A DNA stretch of 20,225 bases from DASZZZ01 sp036260375 (GTDB taxonomy: Bacteria > Actinomycetota > CADDZG01 > WHSQ01): contig DASZZZ010000099.1 of NCBI GenBank assembly GCA_036260375.1, forward strand, positions 1 through 20,225. The letters run 5' to 3'. The notes beneath the pieces were generated by a model. The model saw only the letters and a program-made list of their open reading frames with translations. It was not told the origin of the DNA and did no database searches. Positions 9,098 through 16,795 of this stretch are shown piece by piece; within the stretch, counting starts at the first letter, position 1; each line of letters opens with the position of its first letter. A program made the position numbers and the translations under genes.

Positions 9098-10354
9098 CTA
9101 CGCCGCGTGACGGTCGAAGGCGTCCTCGTCGAACGGACCCACGACCGTCACCTGGGGGCTCGCCGAGCCGAGCACCGCCGCCGCGACGCGCCTAACGTCG
9201 TCCATGTCGATCCGGTCGAAGCGCGCGACGAGCTCGTCGATCGACATGATCTCGCCCGTCGTCAGCTGCTGGCGTCCGAGCCGGTTCATGCGGCTGCCGG
9301 GGTCCTCGCCCGACAGCACCAGCGAGCCCTTGACGTGCCCGCGGGCGCGCTCGAGCTCCGCCTCGGTGACGCCGTCGGACGCGATCGACTCCATCTCGGC
9401 GCGCACGAGGTCGATGACCGTGCGCGCGTTCTGCGGCGTCGTGCCGGCGTACACCGCGAACGAGCCCGTCTCGGCGTACATCGAGCGGTACGAGTACACC
9501 GAGTACGCGAGCCCGCGCTTCTCGCGCACCTCCTGGAACAGGCGCGACGACATGCCGCCGCCGAGGACCGTGTCGACGATCGCGAGCGCGTGGCGGTCGT
9601 CGTGGCCGCGCGGCAGGCCCTCGAGGCCGATCACGATGTGCGCCTGCTCGGTCGGGCGCCGGTGGACGGTCACGCCCGACGACCAACGCGGCGGAGCGCC
9701 TTCGCGCAGCGTCCTGCGTCCTTCGCGCGCCGCGAACAGCGCCTCGACGCGCTCCACGAGGTGGTCGTGCTCGAGCCGCCCGGCGCCCGCGACGACGAGG
9801 TTGGCCGGCGAGTAGCGCGACGCCCAGTAGTCCGCGACCTCGTCGCGCGCGACGCGCGCGATCGTCTCGTTGTAGCCGAGGACCGGGCGCCCGAGCGGGT
9901 GCCCGTCCCACATCGACCGGTAGTAGAGGTCGTGCACGAGCTCGTCGGGCGCGTCCTCGTGCATCGCGATCTCCTCGAGGATCACCTTGCGCTCCGACTC
10001 GACGTCGTCCGGCGCGAGCATCGAGCGCGTCACCATGTCGGCGAGCACGTCGAGCGCCATGTCGGCGTCGTCGTCGAGCACGCGCGCGTAGTAGCACGTG
10101 TACTCCTTGCCGGTGAACGCGTTGAGGTCGCCGCCGACCGCGTCGAAGACGTCGGCGATGTCCTTGGCCGAGCGCGTCGGCGTCCCCTTGAACAGAAGGT
10201 GCTCGAGGAAGTGCGACGTGCCGGCGAGCGCGTCGGGCTCGTCGCGCGCGCCGACGTCGAACCAGAACCCGACCGACACCGAGCGCACCTCGGACATGCG
10301 CTCGGTGACGACGGTCGCGCCCGAGTCGAGGACCGTGCGCGCGAACTGCGTCAC
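9098..10354 (-). CDS. M16-family zinc metallopeptidase (insulinase/pitrilysin-like)
   Basis: Single-chain bacterial M16 peptidase of the processing-peptidase-beta-like type. The 418-residue protein has the inverted zinc motif HFLEH at 48-52 (His48, Glu51, His52) with the downstream acidic ligand expected near ERKVILEEI. The C-terminal M16 domain carries the usual VREKRGLAYSVYS block, containing the arginine/tyrosine pair. The start is a GTG at 10354, two bases after the pnp stop. A peptidase of this kind directly after pnp is a conserved arrangement in Gram-positive bacteria, and it is presumably co-transcribed. Its physiological substrate is unknown. No signal peptide is seen, so it is probably cytoplasmic. 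Confidence 0.92.
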   Translation of the reverse strand: MTQFARTVLDSGATVVTERMSEVRSVSVGFWFDVGARDEPDALAGTSHFLEHLLFKGTPTRSAKDIADVFDAVGGDLNAFTGKEYTCYYARVLDDDADMALDVLADMVTRSMLAPDDVESERKVILEEIAMHEDAPDELVHDLYYRSMWDGHPLGRPVLGYNETIARVARDEVADYWASRYSPANLVVAGAGRLEHDHLVERVEALFAAREGRRTLREGAPPRWSSGVTVHRRPTEQAHIVIGLEGLPRGHDDRHALAIVDTVLGGGMSSRLFQEVREKRGLAYSVYSYRSMYAETGSFAVYAGTTPQNARTVIDLVRAEMESIASDGVTEAELERARGHVKGSLVLSGEDPGSRMNRLGRQQLTTGEIMSIDELVARFDRIDMDDVRRVAAAVLGSASPQVTVVGPFDEDAFDRHAA

Positions 10355-10356
10355 GC

Positions 10357-12750
10357 CTAGCCGTCCTCGTCGACGCGGCGCGGGGCGCGCTCGCGGCGCG
10401 GCCCCCGGTCGCCGCCACCGCGGCCGCCGCGGTCGCGGTCTCCGCCGCGGTCACGGCCGCCGCGCCCGCGGTCGCCGCCGCGCCCGCGCTCGCCGCCGCC
10501 CTCGCGCCGTCCGCCGCCGGTCTGGTTCGCCGCGGCGCGCGCCTCCTCGATCGTCTTGCCCTGCGCGACCTGACGGTCGAGCCACGCGACCGGCGTGAGG
10601 TTGACGCGACCCTGACGGTCGATGTCGGTGACCTCGACCTCGAGCTGGTCGCCGACGTTGACGGCGTCCTCGACCCGCTCGATGCGGCCCTCGCCGAGCT
10701 TGCTGATGTGCACGAGGCCGTCGCGGTTCGGCGCGATGTTGACGAACGCGCCGAACGTCGTCGTGTTGACGACGGTGCCGTGGATGCGCTCGCCGATCTG
10801 CGGCATGCGCGGGTTGACGGTGTCCTCGATCATCTGCGCGGCCATCTCGGCCGCCTCGCGTCCGGTCGAGCCGATCAGGATGGTGCCGTCCTCCTGGATG
10901 TCGATCTCGACGCCCGCGGTGTCCTGGATGAGGTTGATGTTCTTGCCCTTGGGGCCGATGACCTCGCCGATCTTGTCGACCGGGATCTTGATCGCCATGA
11001 CGCGCGGCGCGCTCTCCGCGAGGTCCTCGCGCGGCCGGCTGATCGCCTCGTTCATGCGCTCGATGATGTGCAGACGGGCGACGCGCGCGGCCTGCAGCGC
11101 GTCGCGGAGCACGTTCGCCGGGATGCCCGAGATCTTCGTGTCGAGCTGGAGCGCGGTCACGACGTCGGCGGTGCCGGCGACCTTGAAGTCCATGTCGCCG
11201 TACGCGTCCTCGTCGCCGAGGATGTCGGTCAGCGTGATGAAGCGGCCGTCCTGCGCGATGAGCCCCATCGCGACGCCGCCGACGTGCGTGCCGCCGTTGA
11301 GCGGCACGCCCGCGTCCATGAGCGCGAGCGACGACCCGCACACGCTCGCCATCGACGTCGACCCGTTCGACGACAGCACCTCGGACACGACGCGCAGCGC
11401 GTACGGGAACTCGTCCTTGGGCGGCACGACGGGCAGGATCGCCTTCTCCGCGAGCGCGCCGTGACCGATCTCGCGCCGCTTCGGTCCGCGCATGAAGCCG
11501 GCCTCGCCGGTCGAGTACGGGGGCATGTTGTAGTGGTGCATGTAGCGCTTGCGCTCGGCCGGCGACAGGTCGTCGATCATCTGCTCCATGCGCTGCATGC
11601 CGAGCGTCGCGATCGACAGCGCCTGCGTCTCGCCGCGCGTGAACAACCCGGAGCCGTGGACGCGCGGGATCACGCCGACCTGCGCCCAGATGGCGCGCAC
11701 CTCGTCGGGAGCGCGGCCGTCGAGGCGGACGCCGTCCTCGACGATGCGCCGGCGCACGAGCTTCTTGGTCAGCGACCGCAGCGCGGCCTTGATCTCCTTG
11801 TCCTGCTCGGGGAACTCTCCCGCGAGCGCGGCGGCGACGTCGTCCTCGATCGCGCGCAGGCGCGCCCGCCGCTCGCCCTTGTCGACGATCGTCAGCGCGT
11901 CGCCGAGCGCGCCGCTCGCCTCGGCCGAGACGCGCTCGAAGAGCTCGTCGGAGTAGTCGACGTAGCGCTCGTAGTCCGCGCCCGGCCCCCCGAACGTGCC
12001 CTTGGGCTTGCCGGCGATCGTCACGAGCTCGTTCTGGAGCGAGACGAGGTCCGCGATCGGACCCTTGGAGAACTCGATGCCCTCGGCGAGCAGATCCTCG
12101 TCCGGGACGCGCGCGCCGGCCTCGACGAGCTCGAAGCAGCGCTCCGATGCGCCCGCCTCGATCATGAGGATGTCGACCTCGCCGGAGTCGTTGAGGCGGC
12201 CGGCGACGACGAGCTCGACCGTGCTCTCGATCTCCTCCTCGTGCGTCGGGTTGACGACCCAACGGCCCTCGACGTGCGCGATCCGCACGGCGCCGATGAG
12301 GCTCTCGAACGGGATGTCGGAGATCCCGAGCGCGACCGACGCGGCGTTGAGCGACAGCACGTCCATCGGGTTCTCGCCGTCGACCGACAGCGCGGTGACG
12401 ACGATGTGGACCTCGTTGCGGAAGCCCTCGGGGAACGACGGGCGGATCGGGCGGTCGATGAGGCGCGCCGTGAGGATCGCCTTCTCGGTCGCGCGCCCCT
12501 CGCGCCGGAAGAAGCCGCCCGGGATCTTGCCCGCCGCGAACATCTTCTCCTCGACGTCGACGGTGAGCGGGAAGAAGTCGATGCCCTCGCGCGGCTTCGA
12601 CGAGGTCGCAGTCGCGAGGACCGACGTCTCGCCGAGCTGCGCGAGCACCGCGCCGCCGGCCTGGCCGGCCATGCGGCCGGTCTCGAACCTGAAGACCTTG
12701 CCCTCGATCTTGCGTTCGACGGTCTTTGGCTCGGGCGATGACATTGCCAT
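10357..12750 (-). CDS. pnp: Polyribonucleotide nucleotidyltransferase (PNPase)
   Basis: PNPase is a trimeric phosphorolytic 3'-5' exoribonuclease in RNA decay. The 797-residue product has two RNase PH-like domains. The second carries the catalytic-site block DILGDEDAYGDMDFKVAGT. A KH domain with VIGPKGKNINLIQ and an S1 domain with HGTVVNTTTFGAFVNI follow. Residues 745-797 form an extra tail made almost only of Arg, Gly, Asp and Glu (RGG/DRGG units), beyond the end of the standard S1 domain. The ATG at 12750 is chosen because GAGGAGG ends six bases before it; a second ATG two codons later is less well spaced. Upstream is rpsO, with a structured spacer likely to be the site of post-transcriptional control. 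Confidence 0.96.
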   Translation of the reverse strand: MAMSSPEPKTVERKIEGKVFRFETGRMAGQAGGAVLAQLGETSVLATATSSKPREGIDFFPLTVDVEEKMFAAGKIPGGFFRREGRATEKAILTARLIDRPIRPSFPEGFRNEVHIVVTALSVDGENPMDVLSLNAASVALGISDIPFESLIGAVRIAHVEGRWVVNPTHEEEIESTVELVVAGRLNDSGEVDILMIEAGASERCFELVEAGARVPDEDLLAEGIEFSKGPIADLVSLQNELVTIAGKPKGTFGGPGADYERYVDYSDELFERVSAEASGALGDALTIVDKGERRARLRAIEDDVAAALAGEFPEQDKEIKAALRSLTKKLVRRRIVEDGVRLDGRAPDEVRAIWAQVGVIPRVHGSGLFTRGETQALSIATLGMQRMEQMIDDLSPAERKRYMHHYNMPPYSTGEAGFMRGPKRREIGHGALAEKAILPVVPPKDEFPYALRVVSEVLSSNGSTSMASVCGSSLALMDAGVPLNGGTHVGGVAMGLIAQDGRFITLTDILGDEDAYGDMDFKVAGTADVVTALQLDTKISGIPANVLRDALQAARVARLHIIERMNEAISRPREDLAESAPRVMAIKIPVDKIGEVIGPKGKNINLIQDTAGVEIDIQEDGTILIGSTGREAAEMAAQMIEDTVNPRMPQIGERIHGTVVNTTTFGAFVNIAPNRDGLVHISKLGEGRIERVEDAVNVGDQLEVEVTDIDRQGRVNLTPVAWLDRQVAQGKTIEEARAAANQTGGGRREGGGERGRGGDRGRGGRDRGGDRDRGGRGGGDRGPRRERAPRRVDEDG
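10360..10518 (-). repeat. Low-complexity RGG/DRGG-encoding repeat at the pnp 3' end
   Basis: Tandem imperfect units encode Arg-Gly-Gly, Asp-Arg-Gly-Gly and Gly-Arg-Gly-Gly for about 40 codons before a short basic/acidic end (APRRVDEDG). It is in frame with pnp and read on the minus strand. Such tracts bind RNA in other proteins. Here the role is inferred. Confidence 0.8.
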
Positions 12751-12756
12751 GTGGTT

Positions 12757-12762
12757 CCTCCT
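12757..12762 (-). promoter_or_regulatory. pnp Shine-Dalgarno
   Basis: AGGAGG on the minus strand, six bases before the ATG at 12750. It fixes the pnp start within a frame that is open further upstream. Confidence 0.8.
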
Positions 12763-12771
12763 CGTGGTGCG

Positions 12772-12932
12772 CGCACGCACCGTGCGTGCGTCGGTGTCGT
12801 TCGGCGCCCGTGCGACACGGGCGGGTCGAGGAGGAGGTCACCCGGGCCGATTGTCAGTGGCAAGGCCGCCTGCGTCTCGCCGAGAGACGGGCTTGCCACT
12901 GATAACCGACCGAGGGCGACCGGCCCCCTCGG
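12772..12932 (-). promoter_or_regulatory. Structured rpsO-pnp spacer (candidate pnp leader processing element)
   Basis: The 252-base spacer contains four inverted repeats. Nearest pnp is an 8-bp stem with a 3-base loop (12772-12779/12783-12790), then another 8-bp stem (12805-12812/12816-12823). Next is a long stem of 14-bp arms with one mismatch (12851-12864/12892-12905) capped by an inner 6-bp stem (12873-12878/12884-12889). Nearest rpsO is a 7-bp stem (12910-12916/12926-12932). None is followed by a U-run. RNase III-cleaved hairpins between rpsO and pnp control PNPase levels in other bacteria, including Streptomyces. The long stem is well placed for that, but function is inferred. Confidence 0.5.
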
Positions 12933-13002
12933 GGTCCTCAGCTGGCTAGACGTCGGCCGGCGGTCTCCTTTCCGGGTCGCCGCTGCGCCCTCGTCCGGGG
13001 TG

Positions 13003-13272
13003 CTATCTGCGCAGCCCGAGCTTTGCGATGAGGCTCCGGTACCGCTCGACGTCCTCGCGCTTGAGGTACTCGAGCAGCCGCCGGCGGCGGCCGACCATCA
13101 TGAGCAGGCCGCGGCGCGAGTGGTGGTCCTTCGGATGCGTCTTGAGGTGCTCGGTGAGGTCGGCGATGCGGCGCGACAGGACGGCGATCTGCACCTCGGG
13201 CGAGCCCGTGTCGCCGTCGGCGCGCGCGTGCTCGGTCATGATCGTCGCCTTGTCCTGCTTCGCCAGCGCCAT
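13003..13272 (-). CDS. rpsO: 30S ribosomal protein S15
   Basis: S15 is a primary 16S rRNA-binding protein of the small-subunit central domain. The 89-residue product has the exact family length. It contains the conserved GDTGSPEVQIAVLSRRI block at 20-36, then LTEHLKTHPKDHHSRRGL and the basic RRRRLLEYLK segment at about 62-71, and ends in LIAKLGLRR. The start is the ATG at 13272, with an AAAGGGA sequence about 13 bases upstream as a weak Shine-Dalgarno. It lies between ribF and pnp, the usual order. Hairpins in the 85 bases upstream could be a leader for S15 feedback control. Confidence 0.97.
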   Translation of the reverse strand: MALAKQDKATIMTEHARADGDTGSPEVQIAVLSRRIADLTEHLKTHPKDHHSRRGLLMMVGRRRRLLEYLKREDVERYRSLIAKLGLRR

Positions 13273-13304
13273 GCGCGTCCGTATGTCCCTTTCGTCGCCG
13301 TGCG

Positions 13305-13352
13305 GGGAGCCCGCGTGCCGGCCGTGCAGCCGCCGGCACCTCCCGGGCCCGG
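13305..13352 (-). promoter_or_regulatory. Hairpin in the ribF-rpsO gap (possible S15 leader or terminator)
   Basis: A perfect 8-bp stem with a 9-base loop (13315-13322/13332-13339) is extended by a 5-bp stem (13305-13309/13340-13344) across a one-sided 5-base bulge. The palindrome CCGGGCCCGG follows at 13343-13352. Ribosomal protein S15 represses its own mRNA through structured leaders in several bacterial groups, but the folds are unrelated between groups. Assignment here is by position only. No U-tract is present, which makes a plain terminator less likely. Confidence 0.35.
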
Positions 13353-13357
13353 CTACT

Positions 13358-14293
13358 CTAGCAGGTCAGCGCCCTCGTCTGTTCGACGTCGCGCGCCATC
13401 TGCTCGACGAGGGCGTCGACCGACGGGAACGTCAGCTCGTCGCGCAGGCGGGTCCAGAACTCGATCCGGATCGTGTCGCCGTAGAGGTCGCCCCGGAAAT
13501 CGAGCAGGTACGCCTCGATCTTGACCGGCGTCGTCCCCTCCTCGCCGCCGAACGTCGGGTTGACGCCGACGTTGACGGCGGTCGGGTACCACCGGCCCCC
13601 GGCCCGGGCGCGGCCCGCGTAGACGCCGCGCGGCGGGCGGCTGAGCTTGGGGTCCGGGACGACGTTGGCGGTCGGGTAGCCGAGGCCGGTGCCGCGCGCG
13701 TCGCCACGCACGACGAGCCCGTCGACGTCGAACGGCCGGCCCAGCAGGGCGTGGGCGAGCTCCATGCGGCCCTCGGCGACCGCGGCGCGCACCCTGGTCG
13801 ACGACGCCGCGTCGCCCTCGACCTCCGCCAGCGGGACCGCCTCGACCGTGAAGCCCCGCTCGGCCCCGAGCTCCGCCAGCAGCGCGACGTCGCCGCGCGC
13901 CCGCTGCCCGAAGCGCCACCCCTCCCCCACGAGCACGGCGCGCGCCCCGAGGCCGCGCGCGAGGACCTCGGTCGCGAAGCGCTCGCCGGGCCAGCGCGCG
14001 AAGTCGCTCGTGAACGGGATCACCGCCGCGACGTCGACGCCCGCGTCGGCGAGGAGCTCGAGCTTGCGCTCGGGCGTGGACACCAACGGCGGCGCGAGGT
14101 GCGGCCGGACGACCTCGTGCGGATGGCGGTCCCACGTCACCGCGACGGTCGCGGCCCCCAGCGCCGCGGCGTGCTCGCGGGTGCGCGCGATGAGCGCCCG
14201 GTGGCCGACGTGGACGCCGTCGAAGGTCCCGATCGTGACCGCGGCCCCGCCGTCGGGAGGGGTCAGCGCCTCGATGCCCACGAGCGCCCTCAC
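13358..14293 (-). CDS. ribF: Bifunctional riboflavin kinase / FAD synthetase
   Basis: RibF phosphorylates riboflavin to FMN and then adenylylates FMN to FAD. The 311-residue protein has the N-terminal nucleotidyltransferase domain with GTFDGVHVGH at 22-31, VGEGWRFGQRARGD at about 122-135 and SSTRVR at 164-169. The C-terminal riboflavin kinase domain has GTGLGYPTAN at 201-210 and NVGVNPTF at 241-248. Both active sites look complete. The GTG start overlaps the truB stop as GTGA. No FMN riboswitch could be placed, because the gene has no untranslated upstream region of its own. Confidence 0.95.
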   Translation of the reverse strand: MRALVGIEALTPPDGGAAVTIGTFDGVHVGHRALIARTREHAAALGAATVAVTWDRHPHEVVRPHLAPPLVSTPERKLELLADAGVDVAAVIPFTSDFARWPGERFATEVLARGLGARAVLVGEGWRFGQRARGDVALLAELGAERGFTVEAVPLAEVEGDAASSTRVRAAVAEGRMELAHALLGRPFDVDGLVVRGDARGTGLGYPTANVVPDPKLSRPPRGVYAGRARAGGRWYPTAVNVGVNPTFGGEEGTTPVKIEAYLLDFRGDLYGDTIRIEFWTRLRDELTFPSVDALVEQMARDVEQTRALTC

Positions 14294-15144
14294 GCCGACA
14301 CCACCCGGTCGGCGACGAGGCGGTCGTCGGCGCGACGGTAGACGGCGAGGAGGCGGTCGTCGTGCACGATCGCCGCGGGCCCGTCGCCCGCGCCCGGGGG
14401 CGCGGGGAGCGGCCGCCCGTGGCGCACGGCCCGGGCCGCGGCCGCGTCGACCTCGACGCGCGGCAGGGCGCGGACGGCGTCGGACGCCGGCCGCAGCTCG
14501 GCGGCGGTGACGGCGTCGAGCGCGACGGCGTCGGCGAGGGTGAAGCCCGACGCCTCCGTGCGCCGCAGCCGCTCGAGATGCGCCCCGCAGCCGAGGGCGG
14601 CGCCGAGGTCGTGCACGAGCGTGCGCACGTAGGTCCCCGCGGAGCACGCGACGTCGAGCGTCGCGGCGGGGGCGTCGCCCGGCTCGAACGACGTCAGCGC
14701 GAGCTCGTACACGACGACGCGCCGCGCGTGGCGCTCGACCTCCTCGCCGCGGCGCGCCTTGCGGTAGAGGCGCTCACCCCCGACCTTGACCGCGGACACC
14801 ATCGGCGGGACCTGCTCGACGGCGCCGGTGAAGCGGGGCAGGGCGCGCTCGACGTCGGCCGCGGCGACGCGCGCCGGACGCCGCTCGACGACGTCGCCGG
14901 ACGCGTCCTGGGTCGTCGTCGTCACGCCGAAGCGCGCGACCGCGGCGTAGCGCTTCGGCGCCGCCTGCGCGTACGCGAGCAGGCGCGTGGCGCGGCCCAC
15001 GCCGAGCACGAGCACGCCGGTCGCGTCGGGGTCGAGCGTGCCGGCGTGGCCCACCTTGCGCGTGCCGAGCCGGCGTCGCAGCGCGTCGACGACGTCGTGC
15101 GACGTCATGCCCGCGGGCTTGTCGACCACCACGACGCCGTCCAC
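14290..15144 (-). CDS. truB: tRNA pseudouridine(55) synthase
   Basis: TruB converts U55 of tRNA to pseudouridine in the T-loop. The 284-residue product opens with VVVVDKPAGMTSHDVV and has the catalytic block VGHAGTLDPDATG, with catalytic Asp38. YAAVARFGV follows, then VPPMVSAVKVGGERLY and the CSAGTYVRTLVHDLG block. The C-terminal quarter (about 225-284) is PUA-like. The GTG at 15144, two bases after the nrnA stop, gives the expected N-terminus; the frame is open much further upstream but over nrnA. The end overlaps ribF. Confidence 0.95.
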   Translation of the reverse strand: MDGVVVVDKPAGMTSHDVVDALRRRLGTRKVGHAGTLDPDATGVLVLGVGRATRLLAYAQAAPKRYAAVARFGVTTTTQDASGDVVERRPARVAAADVERALPRFTGAVEQVPPMVSAVKVGGERLYRKARRGEEVERHARRVVVYELALTSFEPGDAPAATLDVACSAGTYVRTLVHDLGAALGCGAHLERLRRTEASGFTLADAVALDAVTAAELRPASDAVRALPRVEVDAAAARAVRHGRPLPAPPGAGDGPAAIVHDDRLLAVYRRADDRLVADRVVSA

Positions 15145-15146
15145 GG

Positions 15147-16121
15147 CTACGACGTCCTCAGCGCGCCGACGACCGCGCCGATCGCGGCGTCGAGGTCGGG
15201 GGCCGTGAAGCCGGCGGCGAGCTCGTGGCCGCCGCCTCCGTTGGCGCGCGCGATCGCACCCACGCTGGCGCGGCCCTTCGAGCGCAGGCTGACGCGGTAG
15301 CGGCCGTCGTCCTGCTCCTTGAACACCGCGGCGACGTCCGCCGCGCTCGTGGCGCGCACGTGGTCGATGACCTTCTCGGTCGCGTCGGGCGCGACGCCGG
15401 TCGCGCGCAGGTCCGCGATCGTGACCCACGAGTAGACGAGGCGCTCCTCCTCGTGCAGCACGGCGCGCTCGAGCACGCGCCCAAGCAGCTTGAGGTAGCC
15501 GAACGGGGCGGACTCGAGCACGTGCTGCGCGATGGCGGGCGCGTCGACGCCCACGGCCATGAGGTCGGCGGCGAGGCGCAGGACGTCGGGCGTCGCGCTC
15601 GCGTACTGGAACCAGCCCGTGTCGGTGACGATGCCGGTGTAGAGGCACGTCGCGACGTCGGGGCCGACGGCCGCGCCCGCGTCGCGCAGGAGGTGCGTGA
15701 CGATCTGCGCCGTCGACGACGCCGTCGGCACGACGACGTTGAGCGTCCCGAAGTGGTCGTTGCCGGGATGGTGGTCGACGTTGACGACGCACGGCGCGCG
15801 CCGCGCGCGGCCCTCGAGCTCGCCGAGACGGTCGCCGGCGCCGCAGTCGAGCGCGAGCCACACCGGCGCGTCGGGCGCGTCGTCGGGCTGCACGAGGTCG
15901 TCGACCCCGGGCAGGAACTCGTACGCCGGCGGCACCGCGACCGGCCGCGCGCCCCACGTCGGCCACGTCTTGGCGCCGCGCGCCCGCAACGCCACCGACG
16001 CGCCGAGCAGCGACCCGAGCGCGTCGCCGTCGGGGTTGACGTGGCACGCGACGACGATCTCGGGCGCGTCGCGCACCGCCGCGACCGCGGCGTCCCAGTC
16101 GTCGACGCCGAAGCGGCTCAC
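15147..16121 (-). CDS. nrnA: DHH-family phosphoesterase, NrnA-like (nanoRNase / pAp phosphatase)
   Basis: NrnA-type enzymes degrade 2-5-nt RNAs and pAp, and in actinobacteria also act on cyclic dinucleotide breakdown products. The 324-residue protein has the DHH-domain motifs CHVNPDGDALGS at 26-37, LDCG at 91-94, the name-giving DHH at 116-118 and TDTG at 166-169. The DHHA1 substrate motif GGGGH is at 295-299, so all metal and substrate motifs are present. The GTG start overlaps the rbfA stop (GTGA). It lies between rbfA and truB, the standard place in this cluster. Which substrate dominates in vivo cannot be told from sequence. Confidence 0.92.
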   Translation of the reverse strand: MSRFGVDDWDAAVAAVRDAPEIVVACHVNPDGDALGSLLGASVALRARGAKTWPTWGARPVAVPPAYEFLPGVDDLVQPDDAPDAPVWLALDCGAGDRLGELEGRARRAPCVVNVDHHPGNDHFGTLNVVVPTASSTAQIVTHLLRDAGAAVGPDVATCLYTGIVTDTGWFQYASATPDVLRLAADLMAVGVDAPAIAQHVLESAPFGYLKLLGRVLERAVLHEEERLVYSWVTIADLRATGVAPDATEKVIDHVRATSAADVAAVFKEQDDGRYRVSLRSKGRASVGAIARANGGGGHELAAGFTAPDLDAAIGAVVGALRTS

Positions 16122-16480
16122 GGCCCCGCCGTCCCCTCGGGCGGCGCGTCGTGCAGCCGCCGCAGCAGGTGCTCGACGCGCTGCGCGCGCTCCGGGCCCG
16201 TGTCGAGCTCGAACTGGAGCTCGGGCAGGTACTTGAGGCGCACCTGGCGCCCGAGCTCGGCGCGCAGGTGCGGCGTCGCGCTGCGCAGCCCGGCCATCGT
16301 CGCGGCCTGCTCGTCGGCGTCGCCGAGCACGGACACCCACACGCGCGCGTGGCGCAGGTCGGGGGTGATGCGCACCGCGGTCACGGTGGCGAAGCCGACG
16401 CGCGGGTCCTTGAGGCCCTGGATCGACTCGCCCAGCACCTCGCGCGCGAGCTTCTGCACCTTCTCCATGCGTTGGCTCAC
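16118..16480 (-). CDS. rbfA: Ribosome-binding factor A
   Basis: RbfA binds the 30S precursor and helps mature the 16S rRNA 5' end. The 120-residue product is a single type-II KH-like domain. It has the expected KDPRVGFATVTAVRITPDL block at about 24-42, the ARVWVSVLGD strand, and the LGRQVRLKYLPELQFELD block near 82-99. The GTG start overlaps the DUF503 stop as GTGA. The alternative Met four codons later (MEKVQ) would remove little; the GTG is preferred because of the overlap. It shares the same overlap style with nrnA downstream. Confidence 0.93.
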   Translation of the reverse strand: MSQRMEKVQKLAREVLGESIQGLKDPRVGFATVTAVRITPDLRHARVWVSVLGDADEQAATMAGLRSATPHLRAELGRQVRLKYLPELQFELDTGPERAQRVEHLLRRLHDAPPEGTAGP

Positions 16481-16779
16481 AGGTCCTCCAACGACGCGAC
16501 GTGCACGGTGCGGTCGACGATCTCGCCGGCCCCCGCGGCGCCGCGCGCGATCGCCTTCTCGACCTCCTGCAGGACCTTGCGGCAGTGGCCCATCGACTCC
16601 GCCGTGCACGCGACCCCGAACGCGGTGCGCTGCCACAGCTCCTGGTGGTCGACCTCCGAGATCGACACGTTGAACTTGCCGCGCACGCTCTGCGACACCG
16701 ACCGGATCACCTGGCGCTTGTCCTTGAGCGAGGTGCTCGCCGGTATGAACAGCTCGAAACGACCGACTCCGATGTACAT
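16477..16779 (-). CDS. DUF503 (YlxP-like) protein
   Basis: A 100-residue protein with the DUF503 pattern: MYIGVGRFELFIPAS start, SLKDKRQVIRSV segment at about 17-28, NVSISEVDHQELWQ block and ...GVACTAESMGHCRKVL. Members sit between infB and rbfA in many Gram-positive bacteria, as here. They are thought to be linked to ribosome assembly, but the biochemical function is not established. The ATG is 17 bases after the infB stop, with no obvious Shine-Dalgarno. Confidence 0.9.
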   Translation of the reverse strand: MYIGVGRFELFIPASTSLKDKRQVIRSVSQSVRGKFNVSISEVDHQELWQRTAFGVACTAESMGHCRKVLQEVEKAIARGAAGAGEIVDRTVHVASLEDL

Positions 16780-16795
16780 GGGGTCGCCGCCGGCG

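Noticed and set aside
12851..12859. Plus-strand TTGTCAGTG, an exact match to the PafBC-type motif TTGTCRGTG
   Set aside because: There is no TAnnnT eight bases downstream, no plus-strand gene follows, and the bases are better explained as an arm of the inverted repeat in the pnp leader.
14294..14647. Upstream extension of the ribF frame
   Set aside because: It lies over truB and is Arg/Gly/Ala-rich without family sequence. The GTG at 14293 gives the proper RibF N-terminus and a GTGA overlap.
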